From Comamonadaceae bacterium (lineage in GTDB: Bacteria > Pseudomonadota > Gammaproteobacteria > Burkholderiales > Burkholderiaceae_C): a stretch of DNA of 64,000 nt. The notes under the pieces are model-generated. The model saw only the letters and a list, made by a program, of their open reading frames with translations, had not been told where the DNA came from and did no database searches. The translations under genes and the position numbers were made by a program. Location: contig JAIXOZ010000028.1 in the NCBI GenBank assembly GCA_027486495.1, forward strand, positions 1 through 64,000. The letters run 5' to 3'. Positions 8,744 to 16,525 of the stretch are shown piece by piece (the stretch's first letter is position 1; every line of letters begins with the position of its first letter).

Positions 8744-9910
8744 TCAATGCTCAACGGGACAAGGCCAACGTCGCAACACCCCATAGCCCAGCAAGACACC
8801 CACACACACAGCGGGCAAAGTGTGAACACCGGCCACGAACACCAAAATCAGCGCCGCCACCAGGGGCTTGCCCATGCCCACCGTGGCGGCCCCCGACATG
8901 CCTGCCACCAAGGCCAAAGACACGGGCATGCCGGGCAAGAGCGCCGTCGTGGCCAAACCTGCACAAGCACCGGCCATCAAGAGCGGGAAAATGGCCCCAC
9001 CCAGCCAGCCACTGGCCAAGCAAATGCTCAAGGCCAGGACTTTCAGGCATGCCAGGGCCAACACCGCAGCGGCGCCCCATTGGGCCAACCAGTTGGGCAG
9101 CAAAGCCAGTTCATGGTGCCCGGAAAACCGCAACTCCGGCACCGCAGCCGCCAGCCCCGCAAAAATGGCTGAGCCGAGCAAGGTTTGTCGGACCGGTCCG
9201 CCCGCCCGCGCCAGCAGGGCACGGCACTGCGGCAAGAGCTTGGCAAACAGGACACCCGTGAACACCCCCATCAAAGCAGGCAACACCGACCACAACAAAT
9301 CCGTGCCGTCTGCCGCTGGCGTGTGTGCGGGCAGCTCCAGCCGATGCATGCCGCCGCCCAACAGATGCTGAGCCGTCAGGCCAAAACCCAGCAAGCCCAT
9401 CAATGCGGCCCACCACAACAGGGGCACGGGCAAGCGCTCGTCGGTCTGCACCTGCGATGCAGCCGCAGGCGGTGACCCATACCAAGCGGACAAGCTGGCC
9501 GCCACCGCCACCTCGCTCAAGGCCCGCTGCTGGGCGCGATCGCGGCTCAAACGCATCACCACCAAGGAGGAAATTTCAAGCACCACCGCGATCAAACCCG
9601 CCTCCGGTCCCACGGCCCCGCCAAAAGCCACCGCCACGATGGCCGTCAACGCTACGGACAACACCCATTTGCGCTGCAACTGCACTGGGTGCTGTGACGC
9701 AAGGATCAAGGCCTGCAAGGATGCCTTCGGAAAAAAATGACGCAGCCAAGCAATCAGCATGCCGCCCGTCGTTACCACACACACAATCTGCAAAGGGCCG
9801 CTGCCCCAGGCCCAAACGGCCTGCTCCAGGAACTTCATGGCCCACAAGGTGATCGCCGTGACAACACCTGCCATAGCTCCGTAAAGACCGGCTTTCACGA
9901 TCCAAAACAT
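8744..9910 (-). CDS. Shortened ClC-family chloride channel/antiporter
   Basis: A 388-residue membrane protein related to ClC transporters. Visible signatures are GAVGPEAG (Glu103 matches the gating glutamate of GREGP) and GWLGGAIFP (the GxFxP element), plus FSGHHEL. The GSGIP chloride-coordinating motif is not found in the N-terminal part. The stretch normally reading F-x-x-P-x-x-G with the internal proton glutamate is replaced by AWYGSPPAAASQVQ. It is shorter than typical ClCs (420-470). Chloride selectivity and proton coupling are therefore uncertain. The 60 bases upstream are A+T rich and probably hold its promoter. Confidence 0.8.
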   Translation of the reverse strand: MFWIVKAGLYGAMAGVVTAITLWAMKFLEQAVWAWGSGPLQIVCVVTTGGMLIAWLRHFFPKASLQALILASQHPVQLQRKWVLSVALTAIVAVAFGGAVGPEAGLIAVVLEISSLVVMRLSRDRAQQRALSEVAVAASLSAWYGSPPAAASQVQTDERLPVPLLWWAALMGLLGFGLTAQHLLGGGMHRLELPAHTPAADGTDLLWSVLPALMGVFTGVLFAKLLPQCRALLARAGGPVRQTLLGSAIFAGLAAAVPELRFSGHHELALLPNWLAQWGAAAVLALACLKVLALSICLASGWLGGAIFPLLMAGACAGLATTALLPGMPVSLALVAGMSGAATVGMGKPLVAALILVFVAGVHTLPAVCVGVLLGYGVLRRWPCPVEH

Positions 9911-10123
9911 GCAAAACCCCGAATCAAAATAATGAATTTTATGTAATTAAAAAGAATTCTTAAATTCCATCCTGATCCGAGATGCGGACTTCTGAAAAGT
10001 AGGTGCCAAGTCCCCTGTCGATCGGCGTCTGGAACCCCAAGAACACGCCTCAACAAAGCGCGACGGCAAAACTGATAGTCTCCCTTTTCACGCCATGTTC
10101 ACACCCCCATCCCTCTTCTTGCC

Positions 10124-10654
10124 ATGTTGATCCGCTTCAACAAGCCCTATGGCGTGCTCAGCCAGTTCACCCCCGAAGGGCGCTGGAACGGGTTGATCGA
10201 CCACATCGACCTGCCCGGCGTGTACGTAGCCGGGCGCCTCGACGCCGACAGCGAAGGCTTGCTGCTGCTCACTGACGATGGACAGCTCCAGGCCCGCATT
10301 GCCGACCCGCGCTTCAAGATGGAAAAAACCTATTTGGTGCAGGTGGAGGGCGTCGTGGACGACCAGGCTCTGACCGCCTTGTGCCGTGGCCTGATGCTCA
10401 ACGACGGCCCCACCCTGCCCGCCCGCGCCAGCGCGGTGCAGCCGCCCGCTGAGCTGTGGCCGCGCAACCCACCGATTCGCGAGCGCAAGAACATTCCGAC
10501 TTCTTGGCTGGAGTTGGTGATTCGCGAGGGCCGCAACCGCCAGGTGCGGCGCATGACCGCTGCCGTGGGCTTGCCCACATTGCGCCTGATCCGCACCGCC
10601 ATTGGCCCTTACACCCTCGACGCGCTGCCCACGGGCACTTGGCAGCAAGTCTGA
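10124..10654 (+). CDS. rluE: 23S rRNA pseudouridine synthase, RluE type
   Basis: Isomerises a uridine (2457 in E. coli 23S rRNA) to pseudouridine. The 176-residue protein opens [19 protein letters not shown] and contains the catalytic motif [14 protein letters not shown] (Asp near residue 41) and the C-terminal [15 protein letters not shown], both typical of the RsuA/RluE branch. It lacks an N-terminal S4 domain, as RluE does. An RluA-type enzyme is encoded 1 kb downstream. Confidence 0.92.
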   Translation: MLIRFNKPYGVLSQFTPEGRWNGLIDHIDLPGVYVAGRLDADSEGLLLLTDDGQLQARIADPRFKMEKTYLVQVEGVVDDQALTALCRGLMLNDGPTLPARASAVQPPAELWPRNPPIRERKNIPTSWLELVIREGRNRQVRRMTAAVGLPTLRLIRTAIGPYTLDALPTGTWQQV

Positions 10655-10743
10655 GCTTTACTCAGTGTCTTGCGCCAACGCGACGCCGGCGCCCCACGTC
10701 TTCCTGCACAATCGCGCATCTTTCAACCTCAAAGTGAACCCCC

Positions 10744-11382
10744 ATGTCTGACTTGCTGAACAAACTCGAATGGCGCTATGCCTGCAAAAAAATGGATCCG
10801 ACCAAGTCCGTGCCCCAAGACAAGGTCGATCGCATTGTCGAAGCCGCACGTCTGGCCCCCACTTCCAGCGGTCTGCAGCCCTTCGAAATCATCGTCGTGA
10901 CCAACCCCGCTGTGCGCGAGCAGATCAAGCCCAAGGCCTGGGGCCAGGCCCAGATCACCGATGGCTCTCACCTTTTAGTGTTTGCCGCTTGGGACAACTA
11001 CACCGCCGATCGCATCAACATGATGTTTGATCTGACCAACGCACAGCGCGGCGGCACCAACGAAGGCTGGGAAAACTACCGCCAGATGTTGCTGAAAAAC
11101 TACCCCGCGCGCACGCCCGAAGTCAACTATGAGCACGCTGCACGCCAGGCTTACATCGGCTTGGGCGCAGCCCTGATCGCTGCGGCTTTTGAAGAAGTGG
11201 ACGCCACGCCCATGGAAGGCTTTGACCCCAAAGCTGTGGACGAGATTTTGGGCCTGAGCGCCCGCGGCCTGCGCAGCGTGGTCATCGTGCCCCTGGGTTA
11301 CCGCGCGGCCGAAGGCGATTGGTTGGCGAACCTGAAAAAAGTGCGTCGCCCCACCGCGCAGTTTGTGACCGAAGTCAAATAA
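10744..11382 (+). CDS. Nitroreductase family NAD(P)H oxidoreductase
   Basis: A 212-residue flavoprotein resembling NfsB/YdgI-type nitroreductases, which use FMN and NAD(P)H to reduce nitroaromatics, quinones or related acceptors. Motifs include WRYACKKMDP (FMN-binding Arg region), AARLAPTSSGLQPFEIIVV and the C-terminal GYRAAEGDWLANLKKVRRP. The physiological substrate cannot be told from sequence. Stem-loops downstream end the transcript. Confidence 0.9.
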   Translation: MSDLLNKLEWRYACKKMDPTKSVPQDKVDRIVEAARLAPTSSGLQPFEIIVVTNPAVREQIKPKAWGQAQITDGSHLLVFAAWDNYTADRINMMFDLTNAQRGGTNEGWENYRQMLLKNYPARTPEVNYEHAARQAYIGLGAALIAAAFEEVDATPMEGFDPKAVDEILGLSARGLRSVVIVPLGYRAAEGDWLANLKKVRRPTAQFVTEVK

Positions 11383-11389
11383 TGACCAC

Positions 11390-11453
11390 GCCCGCTGAAG
11401 GCGGGCAAGTTTCCCACCCCCACAAAGCCGCAGTTTCTGCGGCTTTGTGCTTT
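11390..11453 (+). terminator. Tandem hairpins after the nitroreductase gene
   Basis: Two stem-loops follow the stop codon. GCCCGC/GCGGGC (11390-11406) is followed by AAGTTT. A 13-bp perfect stem, CACAAAGCCGCAG (11421-11433) and CTGCGGCTTTGTG (11437-11449), has a TTT loop and a weak T tail (CTTTAAC). Together they probably end transcription before the small gene at 11498. Confidence 0.6.
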
Positions 11454-11497
11454 AACATCAAGCCTTCCCAAGTCGGGATGCAAACCAAGGAAACACC

Positions 11498-11638
11498 ATG
11501 GCCAAAGGCGAACAACGCAGCAACAAAATGGCCAAGAAGCCAAAGAAGGACACAGCGCCCCCCAAGACCTTAACGTCCGACCGCCCCATGGCCCCATCCA
11601 CCTTTGTGGCGCCTCGCGGCAAAGTCAAAGACAAGTGA
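11498..11638 (+). CDS. Small basic conserved-type protein (46 residues)
   Basis: A complete small reading frame with AAGGAAA eight bases upstream. The product starts MAKGEQRSNKMAKKPKKD and ends GKVKDK. It is strongly basic, Lys/Pro rich, has no hydrophobic segment and is probably disordered, perhaps binding nucleic acid. I recall similar MAKG...RSN...KKPKK proteins in other proteobacteria, so it is likely real although short. Function is unknown. It lies 40 bases before an RluA-type synthase gene. Confidence 0.65.
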   Translation: MAKGEQRSNKMAKKPKKDTAPPKTLTSDRPMAPSTFVAPRGKVKDK

Positions 11639-11678
11639 TTTTTTCGGCCAACCACTCTGCTCGCTTGGCCCGCTCTGC

Positions 11679-12365
11679 ATGATTCCGATCCACGAAGACG
11701 AGCACCTGCTGGTGCTGGAAAAACCCAGCGGCTTGTTGTCGGTGCCTGGACGCGGGCCGGAAAAGCAGGACTGCCTGTCCAAACGGGTGCAAGACCGCTA
11801 CCCCGAAGCCCTGATCGTGCACCGCTTGGACCAGGACACCTCTGGCCTGCTGGTGATGGCTCGGGGCATTGAAGCCCAACGCCGCCTGAGCAAACTGTTT
11901 GAAACCCGCCAGGTCAAAAAACGCTACGTGGCGGTCGTGTTTGGACAGCCTTCGCAATCGCAAGCGGCCACGGCACCAGACGAAGACGGCTGGCGCACCA
12001 TCGATGGCCCGATCTTGCTCGACTGGGAACGCCGCCCGCTGCACATCATTCACCCTGACGGCAAAGCCAGCCGCAGCCGCTGGCGTGCCCTGCAAACCAG
12101 CGCCAGCGCCAGCCTGATCGAGCTCGAACCCGTGACGGGCCGCACCCACCAGCTGCGCGTGCACCTGCAAAGCATTGGTCACCCGATGCTGGGCGACTCG
12201 CTGTACGCGCCGCCGGACATCAAGGCGCAGAGTCCCCGCTTGCTTCTGCATGCGCAAGAGTTGGCCTTTGTGCACCCGTTCACCGAGCAAGCTTTGGCAT
12301 TCAAGGCCCCGGTCGAGTGGTCTGCCCTGTCGCCGTACTTGGCTGTTCATCACCCCCAGCCCTGA
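11679..12365 (+). CDS. RluA-family pseudouridine synthase
   Basis: A 228-residue pseudouridine synthase of the RluA branch. It shows LEKPSGLLSVPGR near the N-terminus, the catalytic HRLDQDTSGLLVMA, VKKRYVAVVFG, and GRTHQLRVHLQSIGHPMLGD. The reading frame is open upstream, but the ATG at 11679 (MIPIHEDEH) fits the family start. There is no S4 domain, so it is closer to RluA/TruC-like single-domain enzymes; the exact RNA target (23S rRNA or tRNA) is not assignable. Confidence 0.88.
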   Translation: MIPIHEDEHLLVLEKPSGLLSVPGRGPEKQDCLSKRVQDRYPEALIVHRLDQDTSGLLVMARGIEAQRRLSKLFETRQVKKRYVAVVFGQPSQSQAATAPDEDGWRTIDGPILLDWERRPLHIIHPDGKASRSRWRALQTSASASLIELEPVTGRTHQLRVHLQSIGHPMLGDSLYAPPDIKAQSPRLLLHAQELAFVHPFTEQALAFKAPVEWSALSPYLAVHHPQP

Positions 12366-12369
12366 GCGC

Positions 12370-13269
12370 TCAGGCCTTGGCTGCGCCCTTGATGCGGCCC
12401 GACACCACACCGCACAACACCACCAAGCCCATGCCCGTGAAGGCCAGCGCGTCGGGGATGTGGTCAAACAACCACCAGCCCATCACCGTCGAAAAGGCCA
12501 CCCCGGTGTAGAGGAATGGCGAGACCACAGAGGCCTGGGCTTTGGAAAAGGCCACGATCAGCAGGTATTGGCCCAGCGTGGCGGCCAGGCCCACCAAGAG
12601 CAGCAGCGTCCATTCGGTCAGGCTTTGCGGCGTGACCCAGGCGTTGAACACCAGCAGCGTGCTCACCGCCCAGCCCACCCAGCCTGTGTAGAGTTGCATC
12701 ACGGCCGGGTCTTCGGTCCGCGTCATGTGGCTGGTCACAGCCTGAAACACGGCGTAAGTCAGCACGACCGTGAGCGCCATCCAGCCCACCGAGCTGTCGA
12801 CCTGGCCGCCGGGACGGATGACCAGCAGGGCCCCAATCAGCCCGCCCAGCACCATGAGCCAACGCAGCGGCGAGACCTGCTCCTTCATGACAAAGCGGGC
12901 CAGCGCCGTGAGCACCAAGGGCGTGAGCATGACGGTGGCGGTGAACTCGGCGACCGGCATGCGCTGCAGGCAATAAAAAGCCAGCAAACTGCACGACACC
13001 ATGAGCAGGCCACGCAGCAACTGCCAGCGCAGGCTGTGGGTGCGCCACATGGCCCGTCCCCGCAACGGGGAAAGCACCAATGCAGTGCCCACAGCCTGCA
13101 CCGCATAACGAAACCACAGCACCATGACGGGGGTGACACTGACCATGACCCACTTGCTCGTAGCGTCGCTGAAGCTCAGGCTGGCCATGGCCAGCACGGC
13201 AAAGACGATGCCGGGCCCGGCCCAGGCGGCTTGGACTGGTGTTTGGCCAGCGTTCGGTGTGGTGTGCAA
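12370..13269 (-). CDS. DMT-superfamily (EamA) transporter
   Basis: A 299-residue membrane protein with ten predicted helices in two EamA repeats. The first has SFSDATSKWVMV and TPVMVLWFRYAVQ; the second has TYAVFQAVTSHMTRTEDP and SPFLYTGVAFSTVMGWWLF. Members export amino acids, metabolites or drugs; the substrate is unknown. It converges on the RluA-type gene with only 4 bases between the stops. Confidence 0.88.
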   Translation of the reverse strand: MHTTPNAGQTPVQAAWAGPGIVFAVLAMASLSFSDATSKWVMVSVTPVMVLWFRYAVQAVGTALVLSPLRGRAMWRTHSLRWQLLRGLLMVSCSLLAFYCLQRMPVAEFTATVMLTPLVLTALARFVMKEQVSPLRWLMVLGGLIGALLVIRPGGQVDSSVGWMALTVVLTYAVFQAVTSHMTRTEDPAVMQLYTGWVGWAVSTLLVFNAWVTPQSLTEWTLLLLVGLAATLGQYLLIVAFSKAQASVVSPFLYTGVAFSTVMGWWLFDHIPDALAFTGMGLVVLCGVVSGRIKGAAKA

Positions 13270-13436
13270 GCTTTATCCCTTGGGTGACTCGGCTTATTTT
13301 TGCATGATCCGCCCGCCACCAGAGTCACCTGTGCAAGGGCGAGGCAGGGACCATTTCCCTAAATGTCCATCAGCACAGAAGCCCTTAAGGCATTCGCCCG
13401 ATAAAATACTCAGCTTTGCATTGGGTCCAACCGTTC

Positions 13437-14612
13437 ATGTTGCTTTCCCCTTTTGAGCCAAGGCGCTTGGCCTTTTTGCGCCCTGCCTGCCGCTTGGCCA
13501 CACTGGCCCTGTCGGTGGTTCTGATCGGGTGGTCCTTGGCCACGTTGGCACAAACCCCAACAGCCGCCGAAGAAGCCATCAAAAAAGCCATTCAGGCAGG
13601 CCAATTGGATCAAGCTCGCCAACTGGTTCTAAATGAACGCAAAAACGCACCCCAAGCCGTGCAATGGCGCTTCATGGAGGGGGTGATTCAAGCCCAACAA
13701 GGTCAGATCGACAAGGCTATCGAGACCTTCAAGCAAATCACCCAAACGCATCCCGAGCAATCCGAGGCCTACAACAATCTGGGGGTGTTGTACGCCGCCA
13801 AAGGCCAGCTCGAGGCCTCCAAAGACTTTCTGGAAAAAGCCCTGCAAACCCACCCCAGCTATGCAGCAGCACACCGCAACTTGTCCGATGTGCACAGCCA
13901 ACTGGCCAAACAAAGCTACGCCCGAGCCCTGCAGGTCGACCCCAAAGCCAAAGCCAGCGCGCCTCAATTGACCTTGCTGGGCAGCATGGCCACCGATCAG
14001 CGTGGCCAGCCACCCGCCCAGCCTGTGGCTTCACTCCCGCGGCCTTTGACCCAGGCTCCAGGCCAAGCCGCCAGCCAAGCGGCAACGGCGGCCAACGCAT
14101 CAGCTTCAGCACCGCCAGCCGCCGCCTCTGCGCCTGCCGCTGCCGCCAAAGCAGCCGGCAGCGTGAGCTTGCCGCCTTCGGCACCCACTGCGAGCGCTTC
14201 GGCAGCGCGTGCTGCCCCAGCCGCATCTTCACCCACCCCACCAGCGGCCAGCCCTTCGGCTGATGCCCGACAAGCCGACCGCGCCGCCATTGAAAAAGCG
14301 GTGCAGGAGTGGGCCAAAGCATGGAGCGACAAAGACATGGCGCGTTATTACGCGGCCTACGCCAGCAATTTCACACCCGCCAATCAGGCCAGCCGTGCCC
14401 AATGGGAGAGTGACCGCCGAATCCGCATCGTGTCCAAAAAATCGATTTCGGTGAAGGTGCGTGAGTTGCAAATCAGCTTGACTGGCGAGACGGCATCGGC
14501 GCGCTTCCAGCAGCTGTACAACTCAGACAATTTGAAAGGCAGCAGCCGCAAAACCTTGGACATGGTGCGACAAGGTAACCGCTGGCTGATTGTGCGCGAG
14601 TCGGTAAATTGA
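13437..14612 (+). CDS. Exported TPR protein with NTF2-like C-terminal domain
   Basis: A 391-residue protein with a signal peptide (hydrophobic LATLALSVVLIGWSLATLA, cut near AQT) and three or so TPR units (about 60-160; KAIETFKQITQTHPEQSEAYNNLGVLYAAKGQLEA is typical). A long Ala/Pro/Ser-rich linker (about 185-285) leads to an NTF2/SnoaL-like domain (WAKAWSDKDMARYYAAYASNF ... MVRQGNRWLIVRES). GATAAAAT upstream (13401) may be the -10. Its stop overlaps the start of the L,D-transpeptidase gene, whose protein ends in a similar domain, so the two probably act together in the periplasm. Confidence 0.82.
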   Translation: MLLSPFEPRRLAFLRPACRLATLALSVVLIGWSLATLAQTPTAAEEAIKKAIQAGQLDQARQLVLNERKNAPQAVQWRFMEGVIQAQQGQIDKAIETFKQITQTHPEQSEAYNNLGVLYAAKGQLEASKDFLEKALQTHPSYAAAHRNLSDVHSQLAKQSYARALQVDPKAKASAPQLTLLGSMATDQRGQPPAQPVASLPRPLTQAPGQAASQAATAANASASAPPAAASAPAAAAKAAGSVSLPPSAPTASASAARAAPAASSPTPPAASPSADARQADRAAIEKAVQEWAKAWSDKDMARYYAAYASNFTPANQASRAQWESDRRIRIVSKKSISVKVRELQISLTGETASARFQQLYNSDNLKGSSRKTLDMVRQGNRWLIVRESVN

Positions 14613-16015
14613 GATCCAGACTGAGCTTGCCACCACCCGATCACTCCGGTCAAAAGGTTGGCAAAGCATCTACACCTGAACGCCATCAGCGTCCGTGGCG
14701 ATTCCAAAAGCTGGGCTGGCTTGGCGTGCTGATGGTGCTGTCGGCTGTCCTTTGGTGGGCGCTAGACAAAGCTGGGCCAAAGGCCAATATGGCCTGGAGC
14801 GAACTGAGCATCAGCATGGGCATGTCCACCTCGACCAGCCTGTCCTGGCAACTGGCGTTCGAGCCGCAAACACCCTTGGCAACGGCGACACCCGAGATAG
14901 GGGCGGAGCCGCTGTTACGGCAAATTTACGCCCAACTGGGCGAGGGTGAACGGGCCCAAGCATTGGCGACGGCCAGCGTGCTGGCCGAGCGCTTTCCCAC
15001 TTTTCAACTGGGCCAGCTGCTGTACGCCGATTTGCTAAACATCAGCTCAGCCAACCCTGTACCTTGGTCCGATGCGGACGAGCTCAACGCGCCGTCTTTA
15101 CGCAAACGTCTGGACGAGCTGCTTTTGGAGTCAAAGCGCAGACTCCAGCGAGACAGTGTGCAAAGCTTACAGGGCAAAATCCCGTCTGCGCTGGCCTTCC
15201 TGAGCCCGCAGCAAGCCTATGTGGCGGCTGTGGACGCCTCCAAATCGCGTCTGTATTGGTTCGAAAATCGCACTGACAGCGATGGTCGTTTGCAGCTGCA
15301 TCTTGTCAAGGAAAGCTACATCTCGGTGGGCATCAACGGGGTGGGAAAGGACAAAGAAGGCGACGGCAAAACCCCTCTGGGCGTTTACTTCATCCTGCGC
15401 CATTTGCCAGGCGAGGGTCTGCCTGATTTGTTTGGCGAAGGGGCCTTGACACTGAACTACCCCAATGCATTGGATCTGATGCGCAAAAAAACCGGCTCTG
15501 GCATCTGGCTGCACGGCACGCCCAGCGCCCAGTACGCCAGAGCTCCGGAGTCCACCGATGGCTGCGTGGTGCTCTCCAATCCTGAAATGGGGCGCTTGCT
15601 GCAGATGCCCGATTTGCGTATGACCCCGGTGATCATTGCCGAGCAACTCGAATGGGTCAACGCAAACCAAGCCGGACAGACGTGGGCCGCCTTCAAGCCC
15701 GTTTTGGACAAGTGGCTGCAGGCACGCAACGACCGCGACCCCGAGGCCTTAAGAACACATTACAGCCCGCGCTATGAACAAGACGGCATGGGCCTGACGC
15801 AGGTCTGGGCCCGGCTGGCCCAAACCACGCTGGGACAAAACCAAAGCCAACCACTGGAGTTGGTGTCCGTTTTTAACTGGAAAGACCAGGACCAGACCAT
15901 GGTCGTGACGATGAAAGACCCCAACCAAAACCACCCCCAAGGTACGGCTTATTTGCGCACTTATTGGCAAAAAGAAAATGGCCAATGGCGGTTGGTTTTC
16001 CAGGGCCACACCTGA
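14609..16015 (+). CDS. L,D-transpeptidase (YkuD) family protein with NTF2-like tail
   Basis: A 468-residue periplasmic enzyme of the L,D-transpeptidase fold, which links peptidoglycan stems or attaches proteins to them. Features are an N-terminal membrane anchor (LGVLMVLSAVLWWALDKAG, about 34-53), a helical region, then the catalytic domain with KEGDGKTPLGVY, WLHGTP (His near 302) and STDGCVVLSN (Cys near 319). The C-terminal 110 residues form an NTF2-like domain like that of the preceding protein. The start is TTG at 14609, overlapping the upstream TGA; no in-frame ATG precedes the anchor. Coupled expression with the TPR gene is likely. Confidence 0.9.
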   Translation: MRSRLSLPPPDHSGQKVGKASTPERHQRPWRFQKLGWLGVLMVLSAVLWWALDKAGPKANMAWSELSISMGMSTSTSLSWQLAFEPQTPLATATPEIGAEPLLRQIYAQLGEGERAQALATASVLAERFPTFQLGQLLYADLLNISSANPVPWSDADELNAPSLRKRLDELLLESKRRLQRDSVQSLQGKIPSALAFLSPQQAYVAAVDASKSRLYWFENRTDSDGRLQLHLVKESYISVGINGVGKDKEGDGKTPLGVYFILRHLPGEGLPDLFGEGALTLNYPNALDLMRKKTGSGIWLHGTPSAQYARAPESTDGCVVLSNPEMGRLLQMPDLRMTPVIIAEQLEWVNANQAGQTWAAFKPVLDKWLQARNDRDPEALRTHYSPRYEQDGMGLTQVWARLAQTTLGQNQSQPLELVSVFNWKDQDQTMVVTMKDPNQNHPQGTAYLRTYWQKENGQWRLVFQGHT

Positions 16016-16071
16016 TTGACCCCGCTCACCAAACGAAGGCAATCCAACCAACGGCACTGTGCCCAACCCGC

Positions 16072-16362
16072 ATGAACACCGAGATCCCGTTTTTCCAAGC
16101 CCGCATCGCCCCTGACGGCGGCAGTTTTGACGCATGGAAGTCTCAGAGTTTGCTCGATTCGTTGGAACAAAGCGGCCTGCAATGGCCCAGCTCCTGCCGA
16201 TCCGGCACTTGCCGCACCTGCATCGGGCAACTGGTCTCGGGCCAGGTGCACTATGAGATGGCCTGGCCCGGCCTAACGGCCGAAGAAAAAGCCGAGGGCT
16301 GCGTGCTGCCTTGCGTGGCCAAACCTCTCAGCGATATGGTGCTTCAAGACCCCTTTGCTTGA
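16072..16362 (+). CDS. Plant-type [2Fe-2S] ferredoxin
   Basis: A 96-residue electron carrier. Cluster ligands follow the plant-type pattern: Cys42, Cys47, Cys50 in SCRSGTCRTC, with Cys81 in CVLPC about 30 residues later. It resembles the ferredoxin domain of oxygenase reductases (LLDSLEQSGLQWPSSC) but has no reductase domain attached. The ATG at 16072 gives the family start; the frame is open earlier. The partner reductase is not in the window. Confidence 0.88.
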   Translation: MNTEIPFFQARIAPDGGSFDAWKSQSLLDSLEQSGLQWPSSCRSGTCRTCIGQLVSGQVHYEMAWPGLTAEEKAEGCVLPCVAKPLSDMVLQDPFA

Positions 16363-16525
16363 CCCATTGATCCGGCCCCTTGAAGTCGTTCACCCTGTTC
16401 ATGAACCGGCTTTCTTGTAGGCGTCCACCGCGTGGGCGATAGGCAGGCCAAGGCGTTGCAAATGCAATCGCCCACAGGGGTGGGCGCCTGCAAAGAAAAA
16501 ATAGCCGAACAGGCACCAGAGTGCT

